Source: Burkholderia dolosa
GTDB lineage: Bacteria > Pseudomonadota > Gammaproteobacteria > Burkholderiales > Burkholderiaceae
Length of the DNA stretch: 36,512 nt
Direction: 5' to 3'
NCBI RefSeq assembly: GCF_902499135.1
Contig: NZ_CABVPR010000061.1
Coordinates: 1-36,512, forward strand
Positions 9,548-17,686 of the stretch are shown here, in pieces. Position numbers and translations under genes: made by a program. A model generated the notes under the pieces. That model made no database searches, was not told the DNA's origin, and saw only the letters and a list, made by a program, of their open reading frames with translations. Position 1 is the first letter of the stretch. The number at the start of each line of letters is the position of its first letter.

Positions 9548-9561
9548 TGTTCGATCGAACA
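9548..9561. promoter_or_regulatory. 14-bp palindrome TGTTCGATCGAACA
   Basis: This perfect palindrome shares the TGTTCGA half-site with the inverted repeat 50 bp upstream. AT-rich -10-like sequences (GATATA, GATAAA) follow at about 9564-9578. It therefore probably overlaps or abuts the promoter of the MFS-GH31-porin operon. The rest of 9228-9706 holds no convincing gene. Confidence 0.5.
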
Positions 9562-9706
9562 CTGATATAGCGATAAAGATCAGGAGAATTGGCTCCCTTT
9601 CTGATCGGACATCGTACAAATAAACACACACAACCCATGCGCGACGACGCGTCCGCATGGACCGGGCGGACGCCGCGCGCGTGCCCGGCTGAAACAGGAG
9701 ACGGCA

Positions 9707-10978
9707 GTGAAGACAGTGAAGGCGTTGCGCTGGTGGATCATCGTGCTCGTGTGTCTCGGCACGATCCTCAACTACCTCGCGCGAAATTCGCTCGCGGTGC
9801 TTGCGCCCGAGCTGAAGCAGGTCTTTTCGATTTCGACGCAGCAGTACTCGTACATCGTCGGCGCGTTCCAGATCGGCTACACGATCATGCAGCCGGTGTG
9901 CGGGTTCGTCGTCGACCTGATCGGGTTGCGGCTCGGTTTCGCGCTGTTCGCGATGCTGTGGTCGGTGGTCGGCGTCGCGCACGGGTTCGCGTCCGGCTGG
10001 CTGTCGCTCGGCGTGCTGCGCGGCTTTCTCGGGCTGTTCGAGGCCGCCGCGATTCCGTCGGGGATGAAAGCCGTCGCCGAATGGTTTCCTGACCGCGAGA
10101 AATCCGTCGCGGTCGGCTACTTCAACGCGGGCACGTCGCTCGGCGCCGCGATCGCGCCGCCGCTCGTCGTGTTCATCTCGATGCGGCTCGGCTGGCAGGC
10201 CGCGTTCATGGTCACGGGCGCGCTCGGGTTCGTGTGGGCCGCGCTGTGGTACGTGCTGTACCGGTCGCCCGCCGAGCATCCGCGCATCACGCCGCGCGAG
10301 CGCGCACTGATCCACGACGGTCAGACGACGATGCCCGCCGTATCGAAGCGCCGCATCCGCGACGTCGTCACCGCGCGGCGCTTCTGGGCGATCGCGCTGC
10401 CGCGCTTCTTCGCGGAACCCGCATGGCAGACCTTCAGTTTCTGGATTCCGCTGTACCTCGCGACCGAGCGCCATATGGAGCTCAAGCAGATCGCGATCTT
10501 CGCGTGGATGCCGTTTCTCGCGGCCGACCTCGGCGGCATCGCGGGTGGCTACCTGTCGCCGTATCTCGCGAAGCGGTTCAAGCTGCCGCTCGTGTGGTCG
10601 CGCGTCGCGGGCGTCGCGCTCGGCGCGGTGCTGATGCTCGGGCCGGCGACGATCGGGCTCGTATCGTCGCCGTACACGGCCATCGCGCTGTTCTGCGTCG
10701 GCGGCTTCGCGCACCAGATGATCTCCGCGCTCGTGAACACGCTGTCGGCCGACGTGTTCGATCCCGAGGAAGTCGGCACCGCGAGCGGCTTTGCCGGAAT
10801 GGCCGCGTGGATCGGCGGGCTCGGCTTCTCGCTGCTGGTCGGCGCGCTCGCCGACAAGATCGGCTACGCACCGCTGTTCGCTTGCCTCGGCCTGTTCGAC
10901 ATCGTCGGCGTCACGCTGCTCGCGCTGCTGATCCGCGGACAGTCGAAGCAGGAACGCCTGCTCGCACAGCATGCGTGA
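9707..10978 (+). CDS. MFS transporter, anion:cation symporter-like
   Basis: This 423-residue major facilitator has twelve predicted helices in two halves, with a central cytoplasmic loop around residues 190-225. The start is GTG, supported by an AGGAG site six bases upstream. The N-terminal pattern RWWIIVLVCLGTILNYLARNSLAVLAPELK, the segment GLFEAAAIPSGMKAVAEWFPDREKS and GTSLGAAIAPPLV resemble the ACS family (hexuronate, galactonate and related organic-acid importers). It is the first gene of a three-gene operon with a GH31 glycosidase 27 bases downstream and then a porin. It therefore probably imports a glycoside or sugar acid released or used by that enzyme. The exact substrate cannot be inferred from the sequence alone. 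Confidence 0.85.
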   Translation: MKTVKALRWWIIVLVCLGTILNYLARNSLAVLAPELKQVFSISTQQYSYIVGAFQIGYTIMQPVCGFVVDLIGLRLGFALFAMLWSVVGVAHGFASGWLSLGVLRGFLGLFEAAAIPSGMKAVAEWFPDREKSVAVGYFNAGTSLGAAIAPPLVVFISMRLGWQAAFMVTGALGFVWAALWYVLYRSPAEHPRITPRERALIHDGQTTMPAVSKRRIRDVVTARRFWAIALPRFFAEPAWQTFSFWIPLYLATERHMELKQIAIFAWMPFLAADLGGIAGGYLSPYLAKRFKLPLVWSRVAGVALGAVLMLGPATIGLVSSPYTAIALFCVGGFAHQMISALVNTLSADVFDPEEVGTASGFAGMAAWIGGLGFSLLVGALADKIGYAPLFACLGLFDIVGVTLLALLIRGQSKQERLLAQHA

Positions 10979-11005
10979 CATTCGCTCTCACCAGGAACCG
11001 CTTTC

Positions 11006-13426
11006 ATGACTTCGCTTCTTCATCCGCCGGTGTTCCGCGTCGCCGCCCGGCACGGAAACCGCGTGCTGCTCGCATCCGACACGGGCGCGACCGTCGAGAT
11101 CTTCGTGCTCGAGGACGACATCGTCCGCGTGCGCGTGCTGCCCGACGCGGTCGCGCGCACCCCGCGCACATGGACGATCGCGCCCGGCCTCGACGACGTG
11201 CCGCTCGACGGGCGGGACCGGCTCGACCTCAGCGGCTTCGCGCTGCCCGCATACGAACTGATCGAGGACGCCGATGCCGTCCACGTCGAAACCACGCAGG
11301 TGCGGCTCGCGGTGCGCCGCCAAGGCGGCCGGTGCACGTGGTCGATGCGCGGCGCCGACGGCGCATGGCGCGTCGTGCTCGCCGACCGTGCGACGCAGGC
11401 ATACAACTTCGGCTGGTGGGACGACCGCGCATATCACTACGTCGCGCGCGAACGCGGCGACAAGGTGTTCGGCCTCGGCGAGCGTGCAGGCGAGCTCGAT
11501 CGCACCGGCGCGCGCTTCGAGATGCGCAACATCGACGCGATGGGCTACAGCGCGAAGCACACGGACCCGCTGTACAAGCACATCCCGTTCTACATCACGT
11601 GGTCGCCCGACGCGCGCCACGGGTTCGGGCTGTTCTACGACACGCTGTCCGACTGCGCGTTCGACATGGGACGCGAACTCGACAACTATCACGGCCCTTA
11701 TCGCTACTTCGTCGCCGAGCACGGCGATCTCGACTACTACTTCATCGCGTCGCCCGACACACCGCTCGCGGCCGCGCGGCGCTTCACGTGGCTCACCGGA
11801 CGCCCCGCGCGCACGCCGAAATGGGGCCTCGGCTACTCGGGCTCGACGATGAGCTACACCGACGCGCCCGACGCGCAGCAGCAAATGAACCGGTTCGTCG
11901 AGCAGTGCGACGCGCACGACGTGCTGTGCGATTCGTTCCACCTGTCGTCCGGCTATACGTCGATCGGCGCGAAACGCTACGTGTTCAACTGGAACCGCGA
12001 CAAGTTTCCCGATCCGAAGGGTTTCGTCCGGCATTACCTCGATCACGGCATCCGCCTGTGCGCGAACATCAAGCCGTGTTTGCTGCGCGACCATCCGGCG
12101 TTCGACGAAGCCGCGCGACGCGGGCTGCTGATCCGCTCCGCATCGGGCGAACCCGCGTGGGTGCAGTTCTGGGACGAAGTCGGCGCGTACCTCGACTTCA
12201 CGCAGCCCGACGCATATCGCTGGTGGCAGGAACAGGTGACGTCGGCGCTGCTCGACTACGGCATCGCGTCGACGTGGAACGACAACAACGAATACGAGAT
12301 CTGGTCGCCCGATGCGATCGCGCACGGTTTCGGCCAGCCGTTCCCCGCGCGCGAAGCGAAAGTGCTGCAGACGATGCTGATGATGCGTGCGTCGCGCGAC
12401 GCGCAGCGCGCGCACGCGCCGGCGCTGCGGCCGTTCCTCGTGTCGCGCTCCGGCGGCGCGGGCATGCAGCGCTACGTGCAGACGTGGTCCGGCGACAACT
12501 ACACGTCGTGGGAGACGCTGCGCTACAACCTGAAGATGGGACTCGGGCTCGCGCTGTCCGGCGTGTCGAACATCGGCCACGACATCGGCGGCTTCTCCGG
12601 CCCCGCGCCGTCGCCCGAGCTGCTGCTGCGCTGGGTGCAGTTCGGCATCTTCATGCCGCGCTTCAGCATCCACTCGTGGAACGACGACGGCACCGTGAAC
12701 GAGCCGTGGATGTATCCGGAAATCGCCGCGCAGGTCGCATCGCTGATCAAGCAGCGCTACCGGCTGCTGCCGTATCTCTATCACCTGCTGTGGCTGTCGA
12801 CCACGCGCTACGAACCGGTACTGCGGCCGACCTTCGCCGATTTCCCGGCCGATGCGCGCTGTTACGACGAATGCGACGACATGATGCTCGGCGACGCGCT
12901 GCTCGTCGCGCCGGTCGTCGAGCCGGGCCGCACGGAACGCACCGTGTATCTGCCGTCCGATGCGCGCTGGCTGTGCTGCGCGAGCGCGCAGTCGTTCGAC
13001 GGCGGCGCGAGCGTGACGCTGCCGGCGCCGCTCGACACGCCGGTGATGCTGCTGCGCGAAGGCCGTGTGCTGCCGCTGAACGTCGCGCAACAGCATTTCG
13101 GCGCGCGCGCCGATGCGCGCGGCTTCATCGTCGCGCCGCGCATCGACGACGGCGTCGCGCACGGCGAATGCGTCGAGGACGACGGCGAAACGGAAGCATG
13201 GCGCGACGGCGAATACGGACTATGGCGGATCGACACCGCGCGCGACGGCTCCGGTGCGCTCGCCGTGTCGGTGCGCTGGGACGGCAAGCTGCGCCGCCCT
13301 GCCGAGCGCATCGACATTCTGCTGCCCGCGTCGCTGCAAGGCGCGCTCGCCGTGCGCGGCGCGCGGGTCGAACACGATGCGCAGGACGGCGTGTGGCGCC
13401 GGCTCGTCGTCGCGTTCGACGGCTGA
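11006..13426 (+). CDS. Glycoside hydrolase family 31 alpha-glycosidase
   Basis: This 806-residue GH31 enzyme has an N-terminal beta-sandwich (about 1-265) and a catalytic barrel (about 270-600) with C-terminal beta domains. The nucleophile motif reads STWNDNNEYEIW, making Asp426 the likely nucleophile. The acid/base is probably Asp497 in TWSGDNYTSW, preceded by the conserved PFLVSRSGGAGMQRY strand. Other family landmarks are FGLGERAG, YKHIPFYITWS, MPRFSIHSWN and GDALLVAPV. No signal peptide is present, so it should act in the cytoplasm on an imported substrate. That agrees with the MFS gene just upstream. Family 31 includes alpha-glucosidases, alpha-xylosidases and sulfoquinovosidases. The Asn-Asn in the nucleophile motif differs from the common DMNE form, and the substrate is not assigned here. 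Confidence 0.9.
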   Translation: MTSLLHPPVFRVAARHGNRVLLASDTGATVEIFVLEDDIVRVRVLPDAVARTPRTWTIAPGLDDVPLDGRDRLDLSGFALPAYELIEDADAVHVETTQVRLAVRRQGGRCTWSMRGADGAWRVVLADRATQAYNFGWWDDRAYHYVARERGDKVFGLGERAGELDRTGARFEMRNIDAMGYSAKHTDPLYKHIPFYITWSPDARHGFGLFYDTLSDCAFDMGRELDNYHGPYRYFVAEHGDLDYYFIASPDTPLAAARRFTWLTGRPARTPKWGLGYSGSTMSYTDAPDAQQQMNRFVEQCDAHDVLCDSFHLSSGYTSIGAKRYVFNWNRDKFPDPKGFVRHYLDHGIRLCANIKPCLLRDHPAFDEAARRGLLIRSASGEPAWVQFWDEVGAYLDFTQPDAYRWWQEQVTSALLDYGIASTWNDNNEYEIWSPDAIAHGFGQPFPAREAKVLQTMLMMRASRDAQRAHAPALRPFLVSRSGGAGMQRYVQTWSGDNYTSWETLRYNLKMGLGLALSGVSNIGHDIGGFSGPAPSPELLLRWVQFGIFMPRFSIHSWNDDGTVNEPWMYPEIAAQVASLIKQRYRLLPYLYHLLWLSTTRYEPVLRPTFADFPADARCYDECDDMMLGDALLVAPVVEPGRTERTVYLPSDARWLCCASAQSFDGGASVTLPAPLDTPVMLLREGRVLPLNVAQQHFGARADARGFIVAPRIDDGVAHGECVEDDGETEAWRDGEYGLWRIDTARDGSGALAVSVRWDGKLRRPAERIDILLPASLQGALAVRGARVEHDAQDGVWRRLVVAFDG

Positions 13427-13490
13427 GTTCGCGCCGCCCGATCGGCACGAATCCGGCGGGTCGCGTGCGCGGCCTGCCGCCAACCACAGA

Positions 13491-13508
13491 GGAGGCTCGT
13501 CAGCCTCC
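13491..13508 (+). promoter_or_regulatory. Stem-loop between GH31 and porin genes
   Basis: GGAGGCT (13491-13497) pairs perfectly with AGCCTCC (13502-13508) across a 4-base loop, 31 bp before the porin start. No T-run follows. It may be an mRNA processing or stabilising element that sets porin expression apart from the two upstream genes. Confidence 0.4.
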
Positions 13509-13539
13509 CGCCCCGTTTGAAGAGACTTGGAGATCGACA

Positions 13540-14727
13540 ATGAAAAGATCGCATCACCGTTATGCGTTCCTGATTTTTTCCGCCGCGTCGCTCGGCGCAT
13601 CGGCGGCCCACGCCCAGAGCAGCGTGACGCTGTACGGCGTCGTCGACGACTCGCTCGCGTACGTGAACAACCAGCAAGGTCACTCGAACGTGTACATGCG
13701 CGACGGCAACCTGTATGCGTCGAAGTTCGGGCTGCGCGGCGACGAGGATCTCGGCGGCGGCACGCACGCGATCTTCGATCTGCAGGCCGGCTTCAACCTG
13801 AACACCGGCGCGCAGGCCGCGGCCGGCACGATCTTCAACCGGCAGGCGTTCGTCGGGCTGCGCAACGACCGCTACGGCACCGTGACGGCCGGCCGCCAGT
13901 ACACGCCGTACTTCCTGCTCGTCGGTCCGTACGCGCCGAGCGCATGGCTGACCGGCGCGACCGGCGCGCACCCCGGCGACATCGACGGACTCGACACGAC
14001 GATCCGCGTGAACAACTCGGTCACCTATACGTCGCCGATGTTCGCCGGACTGACGGCGAGCGCGATGTACGCGTTCGGCGGCATCGCGGGCGCGACCGGC
14101 AAGGGCAACACGTTCAGCGCCGCGCTGCGTTACGCGAACGGGCCGGTCGGCATCGCGGCCGGCTATCTGCGGATCAACAGTTCCGGCTCGTCGGCCGGCT
14201 TCCAGAATCCGGAGATCGCATCGTCGGGCAGCTTCGCCGTGTCGGTGCTGAACCAGGGCTACCTGACCGCGAAGGCCGTCGAACAGGTCGCGGCAGCCGG
14301 CAACTACACGCTCGGCGATCTGACGATGGGGCTCAACTACTCCAACGTGAAGTACCTGCCGGGCAACGGCGCCGCGTTCACCGACACCGCGGTGTTCAAT
14401 ACGTACGGCGCGCTCGCCGCGTATCGCTTCACGCCGACGTTCGCGGTCGCCGGCGCGTTCTCGTATACGCTCGCGTCGAAGGCGAACGGGATCGCGAGTG
14501 CGGCTCGCTATCAGCAGTATTCGCTGAAGGAGTCGTACAGCCTGTCGAAGCGCACGACGCTTTATGCGCTGCAGGCGTATACGCATTCGAGCGGGCAGAC
14601 GCTCGGTGCGCAAGGCGGCGGCCATATCGTCGATGCGGCGCCGATCGTCGGCGATTCGCAGCAGCTCACGCCGTCGACGACGCATGGTCAATTCGTCGGT
14701 ATGGCGGGGATTGCGGTGACCTTCTGA
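13540..14727 (+). CDS. Gram-negative general porin (OmpC/Porin_4 type)
   Basis: This 395-residue outer-membrane porin is of the betaproteobacterial trimeric 16-strand type. A Sec signal peptide (MKRSHHRYAFLIFSAASLGASAAHA) is followed by the typical mature start QSSVTLYGVVDDSLAYV. The constriction-loop and strand motifs SKFGLRGDEDLGGGTHAIFDLQ, FNRQAFVGLRNDRYGTVTAGRQYTP and the C-terminal aromatic residue (GIAVTF) needed for BAM-mediated assembly are present. It lies 113 bp after the GH31 gene in the same direction, so it likely supplies outer-membrane entry for the same substrate. Burkholderia genomes carry many paralogues, so specificity is not assigned. Confidence 0.93.
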   Translation: MKRSHHRYAFLIFSAASLGASAAHAQSSVTLYGVVDDSLAYVNNQQGHSNVYMRDGNLYASKFGLRGDEDLGGGTHAIFDLQAGFNLNTGAQAAAGTIFNRQAFVGLRNDRYGTVTAGRQYTPYFLLVGPYAPSAWLTGATGAHPGDIDGLDTTIRVNNSVTYTSPMFAGLTASAMYAFGGIAGATGKGNTFSAALRYANGPVGIAAGYLRINSSGSSAGFQNPEIASSGSFAVSVLNQGYLTAKAVEQVAAAGNYTLGDLTMGLNYSNVKYLPGNGAAFTDTAVFNTYGALAAYRFTPTFAVAGAFSYTLASKANGIASAARYQQYSLKESYSLSKRTTLYALQAYTHSSGQTLGAQGGGHIVDAAPIVGDSQQLTPSTTHGQFVGMAGIAVTF

Positions 14728-14734
14728 AGCCGGC

Positions 14735-14757
14735 GGCAGCACGTTGCGCGTGCTGCC
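14735..14757 (+). terminator. Hairpin terminator after the porin gene
   Basis: GGCAGCACG (14735-14743) pairs perfectly with CGTGCTGCC (14749-14757) over a 5-base loop, starting 8 bp after the porin stop. There is no T-run, as is common for GC-rich organisms, so it may act as a weak terminator or a 3'-end stabiliser. Confidence 0.5.
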
Positions 14758-14853
14758 CGGCATCCCGAACGCGACGCCGGCCGCAGCGGATCGTATGCGC
14801 GTGCCGGCCCCTGCAACGTCGCGCGCGTCTCCTCGCCCCGCACGCGCCGTCCG

Positions 14854-14882
14854 TTTCCGCGCTCGCATCGATGGCTTACAAT
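14854..14882 (+). promoter_or_regulatory. Candidate betT promoter
   Basis: A good -10 hexamer TACAAT (14877-14882) lies 17 bp from a poor -35 (TTTCCG, 14854-14859). A second -10-like TACACT is at 14932-14937. Either would leave an untranslated leader before betT. No BetI-type operator was recognised. Confidence 0.25.
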
Positions 14883-15014
14883 TCGTCAGCTTTCCGTCTG
14901 CACGTACTTTCTTGCAGTCCTGACACCGGGTTACACTCGGCGCACCCCGTACAGGGTTCCGTGCGCGCATGTCACGTGCCCGGTAGCATCGCGCGTCGTT
15001 GTTCCCACAACTGG

Positions 15015-17045
15015 ATGCCAGCCATGCCGGATTCCCGCCTTTCGCCTCGAGTCACATTCAAGCCGCAAGTCGTCGTACCGGCGCTCGTGATCGTCGGCGC
15101 GCTGCTCGCCGTTTGCGCTCTGCTGCCTGCGGAGGCCGGCGCGTTGTTCTCGGCCGGCCAGCAATGGGTCGTGTCGCGCTTCGACTGGTTCTACCTGTTC
15201 GCCGTGACCGCATTCCTGGTGTTTCTGGTGCTGATCGCCGCAAGCGACTGCGGCAACATCCGGCTCGGCCCCGACGACGCCGAACCGGAGTTCAGCTTCG
15301 TGTCGTGGACGGCCATGCTGTTCGCGGCCGGCATGGGCATCGGCCTCATGTACTTCGGCGTCGGCGAGCCGATGCAGCATTTCCTGAAGCCGCCGCTCGC
15401 TGCCCCCGGCACACCGGCCGCCGCACGCGAGTCGATGCTGATGACCTTCTTCCACTGGGGCTTTCATGCGTGGGCCGTCTACGGATTGATGGGGCTCGTG
15501 CTCGCGTATTTCGGCTTCCGCTACAACCTGCCGCTGACGCTGCGCTCGGGGCTGTATCCGGTGCTACGCGAGCGCGTGAACGGCTGGGCCGGCCATGCCG
15601 TCGATGCGTTCGCGCTCGTCGGCACGGTCGCCGGGATCGCGACGACGCTCGGCTACGGCGTGGTGCAGATCGGCGCGGGCCTTCACACCGTCACCGGCTG
15701 GGACACGAGCGGCAACGCGTTCCGCGTCGGGCTCATCGCGCTCGTCATGATCGTCGCCGGCGCATCGGCCGCGAGCGGCCTCGACAAGGGCGTGCGGCGC
15801 CTGTCCGAGCTGAACCTGCTGCTGGCGTTCCTGCTGCTCGCGTTCGTGGCAGCCACGGGCCCGACGCTGTTTCTGCTGCGCGCGCTCGGCGACAACGTCG
15901 GCCAGTATCTGGCCGGCATCGTCGATCTGTCATTCCGCACGTATGCGTACGCGTCGCCGAACGAGGAGGGCTGGTTTGGCGGCTGGACGATCCTGTACTG
16001 GGCATGGTGGGTGTCGTGGTCGCCGTTCGTCGGCATGTTCATCGCACGCATTTCGCGCGGCCGCACGATCCGCCAGTTCGTGATCGGCGTGCTGCTGGTG
16101 CCGACGGCGTTCAATCTCGTGTGGATGACGGTGTTCGGCAACAGCGCGATCTGGCTCGACGCGCACGGCGCGGCAGGCGCGCTCGCGCAGACGGCCACCG
16201 ACGTGGACGCTCTGCTGTTCCGCTTCTTCGACTTCCTGCCTCTGACGCACTTGCTGTCGTTCGTGTCGATCGTGCTGATTGCGGTGTTCTTCGTCACGTC
16301 GGCCGATTCGGGCGCGTTCGTGCTCGACCAGATCGCGACGCGCGGCGCCGAGAACTCGCCGGTATGGCAGCGGCTGTTCTGGGCCGCGCTGCTCGGCGCG
16401 ACGGCCGCCGTGCTGCTCGTCGCGGGCGGACTCGGCGCACTGCAAGCGATGACGTTGATCGCCGCACTGCCCGTCGCAATCATCATGCTCGCGCTGTGCT
16501 ACGGACTGTGGCGCGGGCTCGCGGCCGACCGGGCGCACCATTCGCGGGACGTTGCGCCCGCAACGAGCTTCTGGACCGGCCTGCACTGGCGCCACCGGCT
16601 GACGCACATCCTGCGGCAGACCACCGAGTCCGACGCTCGCCGCTTCGTTACCGAGACGGTCGAGCCTGCACTACGCAAGGTTGCCGACGAACTACGCGCA
16701 GGCGGCGTCGACGCGCACGTGCAGCGCGACGGCGGGAACGTCGTGCGGCTCATCGTTCCGACCGCCGAACATCGCGATTTCGTATACGGCGTGCGCGTGA
16801 CGGCGAAATCCGCGCCCGCCTTTCTCGTGCGCGAGGCCGCGGAGCCGGAATTGGAACGTCCGCACGTGTACGGAATTGCCACGTTCTTCGCGGACGGGCG
16901 ACTCGGCTACGCGATCGAATACCTGCGCGGCGACGAAGTAATCGCCGACGTGCTGCGCCAGTACGAACGGTACGTGTCGCTCGCGGCCGACAAGCGCACA
17001 CATCTGCTGAGCCGCGCACCGGGACGTGCGACGGAGGCCGATTGA
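15015..17045 (+). CDS. betT: BCCT family choline transporter BetT
   Basis: This 676-residue betaine/choline/carnitine transporter is the same length class as E. coli BetT (677). Twelve helices span about 18-505. The BCCT core is visible: FAAGMGIGLMYFGVGEPMQHF with the GxGxG-type helix, and the tryptophan-rich signature ILYWAWWVSWSPFVGMFIARISRG. A cytoplasmic C-terminal region of about 160 residues follows (LRQTTESDARRFVTETVEPAL onward), which in BetT proteins carries osmotic sensing. It imports choline by proton or sodium symport for glycine betaine synthesis. The start may be the ATG at 15015 or the in-frame ATG at 15024; neither has a clear ribosome-binding site. The betIBA genes are not in the window. 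Confidence 0.9.
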   Translation: MPAMPDSRLSPRVTFKPQVVVPALVIVGALLAVCALLPAEAGALFSAGQQWVVSRFDWFYLFAVTAFLVFLVLIAASDCGNIRLGPDDAEPEFSFVSWTAMLFAAGMGIGLMYFGVGEPMQHFLKPPLAAPGTPAAARESMLMTFFHWGFHAWAVYGLMGLVLAYFGFRYNLPLTLRSGLYPVLRERVNGWAGHAVDAFALVGTVAGIATTLGYGVVQIGAGLHTVTGWDTSGNAFRVGLIALVMIVAGASAASGLDKGVRRLSELNLLLAFLLLAFVAATGPTLFLLRALGDNVGQYLAGIVDLSFRTYAYASPNEEGWFGGWTILYWAWWVSWSPFVGMFIARISRGRTIRQFVIGVLLVPTAFNLVWMTVFGNSAIWLDAHGAAGALAQTATDVDALLFRFFDFLPLTHLLSFVSIVLIAVFFVTSADSGAFVLDQIATRGAENSPVWQRLFWAALLGATAAVLLVAGGLGALQAMTLIAALPVAIIMLALCYGLWRGLAADRAHHSRDVAPATSFWTGLHWRHRLTHILRQTTESDARRFVTETVEPALRKVADELRAGGVDAHVQRDGGNVVRLIVPTAEHRDFVYGVRVTAKSAPAFLVREAAEPELERPHVYGIATFFADGRLGYAIEYLRGDEVIADVLRQYERYVSLAADKRTHLLSRAPGRATEAD

Positions 17046-17103
17046 ACCCGTGGATCACGCCCGCTCGGGCCGACCGTACGGCGATACCGAAAGGAGCCGC
17101 TCG

Positions 17104-17412
17104 ATGAACGGGCTGCTGCACGATCGCAGCGCCGACATCGTCGCGCTCGGAGCGCTCGCCGTGCTGTACTTCGGCGCACTCGGCATCGCGCTGTGGCGCA
17201 TCCGCGTCGCACGGCGCGGCAGGCCCTACTGGATTGCATGTATTGCGCTGCTTACTGGCGGCGCCGTCGCGATGGCGGGAAACCTGTCGCCCATGCCGAA
17301 CAGCGGCGAAATGCCGCCGGGCTTCGGACTGGGCGTCGAGGCGATTCTGCTCGGACTCGCCCTTGTCGCGGCAGGTTGTGCATGGCTGATGCTGCGCGCG
17401 ACGCGCCGTTGA
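17104..17412 (+). CDS. Small three-helix membrane protein, unknown function
   Basis: This 102-residue protein has three predicted transmembrane helices at about 11-31 (VALGALAVLYFGALGIALWRI), 43-63 and 75-98. A strong AAGGAG ribosome-binding site at 17091-17096 supports the ATG at 17104. It follows betT by 58 bp in the same direction and ahead of a candidate terminator, so the two probably share a transcript. No domain was recognised. Codon use is like that of its neighbours, so the gene looks real. Confidence 0.7.
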   Translation: MNGLLHDRSADIVALGALAVLYFGALGIALWRIRVARRGRPYWIACIALLTGGAVAMAGNLSPMPNSGEMPPGFGLGVEAILLGLALVAAGCAWLMLRATRR

Positions 17413-17443
17413 GGCCGGCAGCACGAATTGGCTTCACATGCCC

Positions 17444-17477
17444 GAACGGCGCGCCCTGAGACGAAGCTGCGCCGTTC
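17444..17477 (+). terminator. Candidate terminator of the betT operon
   Basis: GAACGGCGC (17444-17452) pairs perfectly with GCGCCGTTC (17469-17477) around a 16-base loop, 32 bp after the small membrane gene. The sequence after it (AACGTTTGTG) is only modestly T-rich. It is the only strong hairpin in the 274-bp spacer before the phosphatase gene. Confidence 0.45.
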
Positions 17478-17686
17478 AACGTTTGTGACCGACTGCCGCG
17501 AGCTGACGCGATACGGGATCGGCTCAGACTCGTATTCAGACACGGACTTGGGACTGGCGACTGGGGCCCCGCACTCGCACTCGGACGCCACAAGCGTAGC
17601 CTTACGACATGCTCACGCCGCCCCGATCGTTCATATTTCTTACATTCGCGCTGCGTATCGTTGACGGCTTTCCTACGGTGCCTCCC

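Noticed and set aside
10234-14727. 1497-codon open frame spanning the symporter, GH31 and porin region
   Set aside because: Its first two thirds are out-of-frame readings of the symporter and GH31 genes; only the final 395 codons are the porin with its own signal peptide and start.
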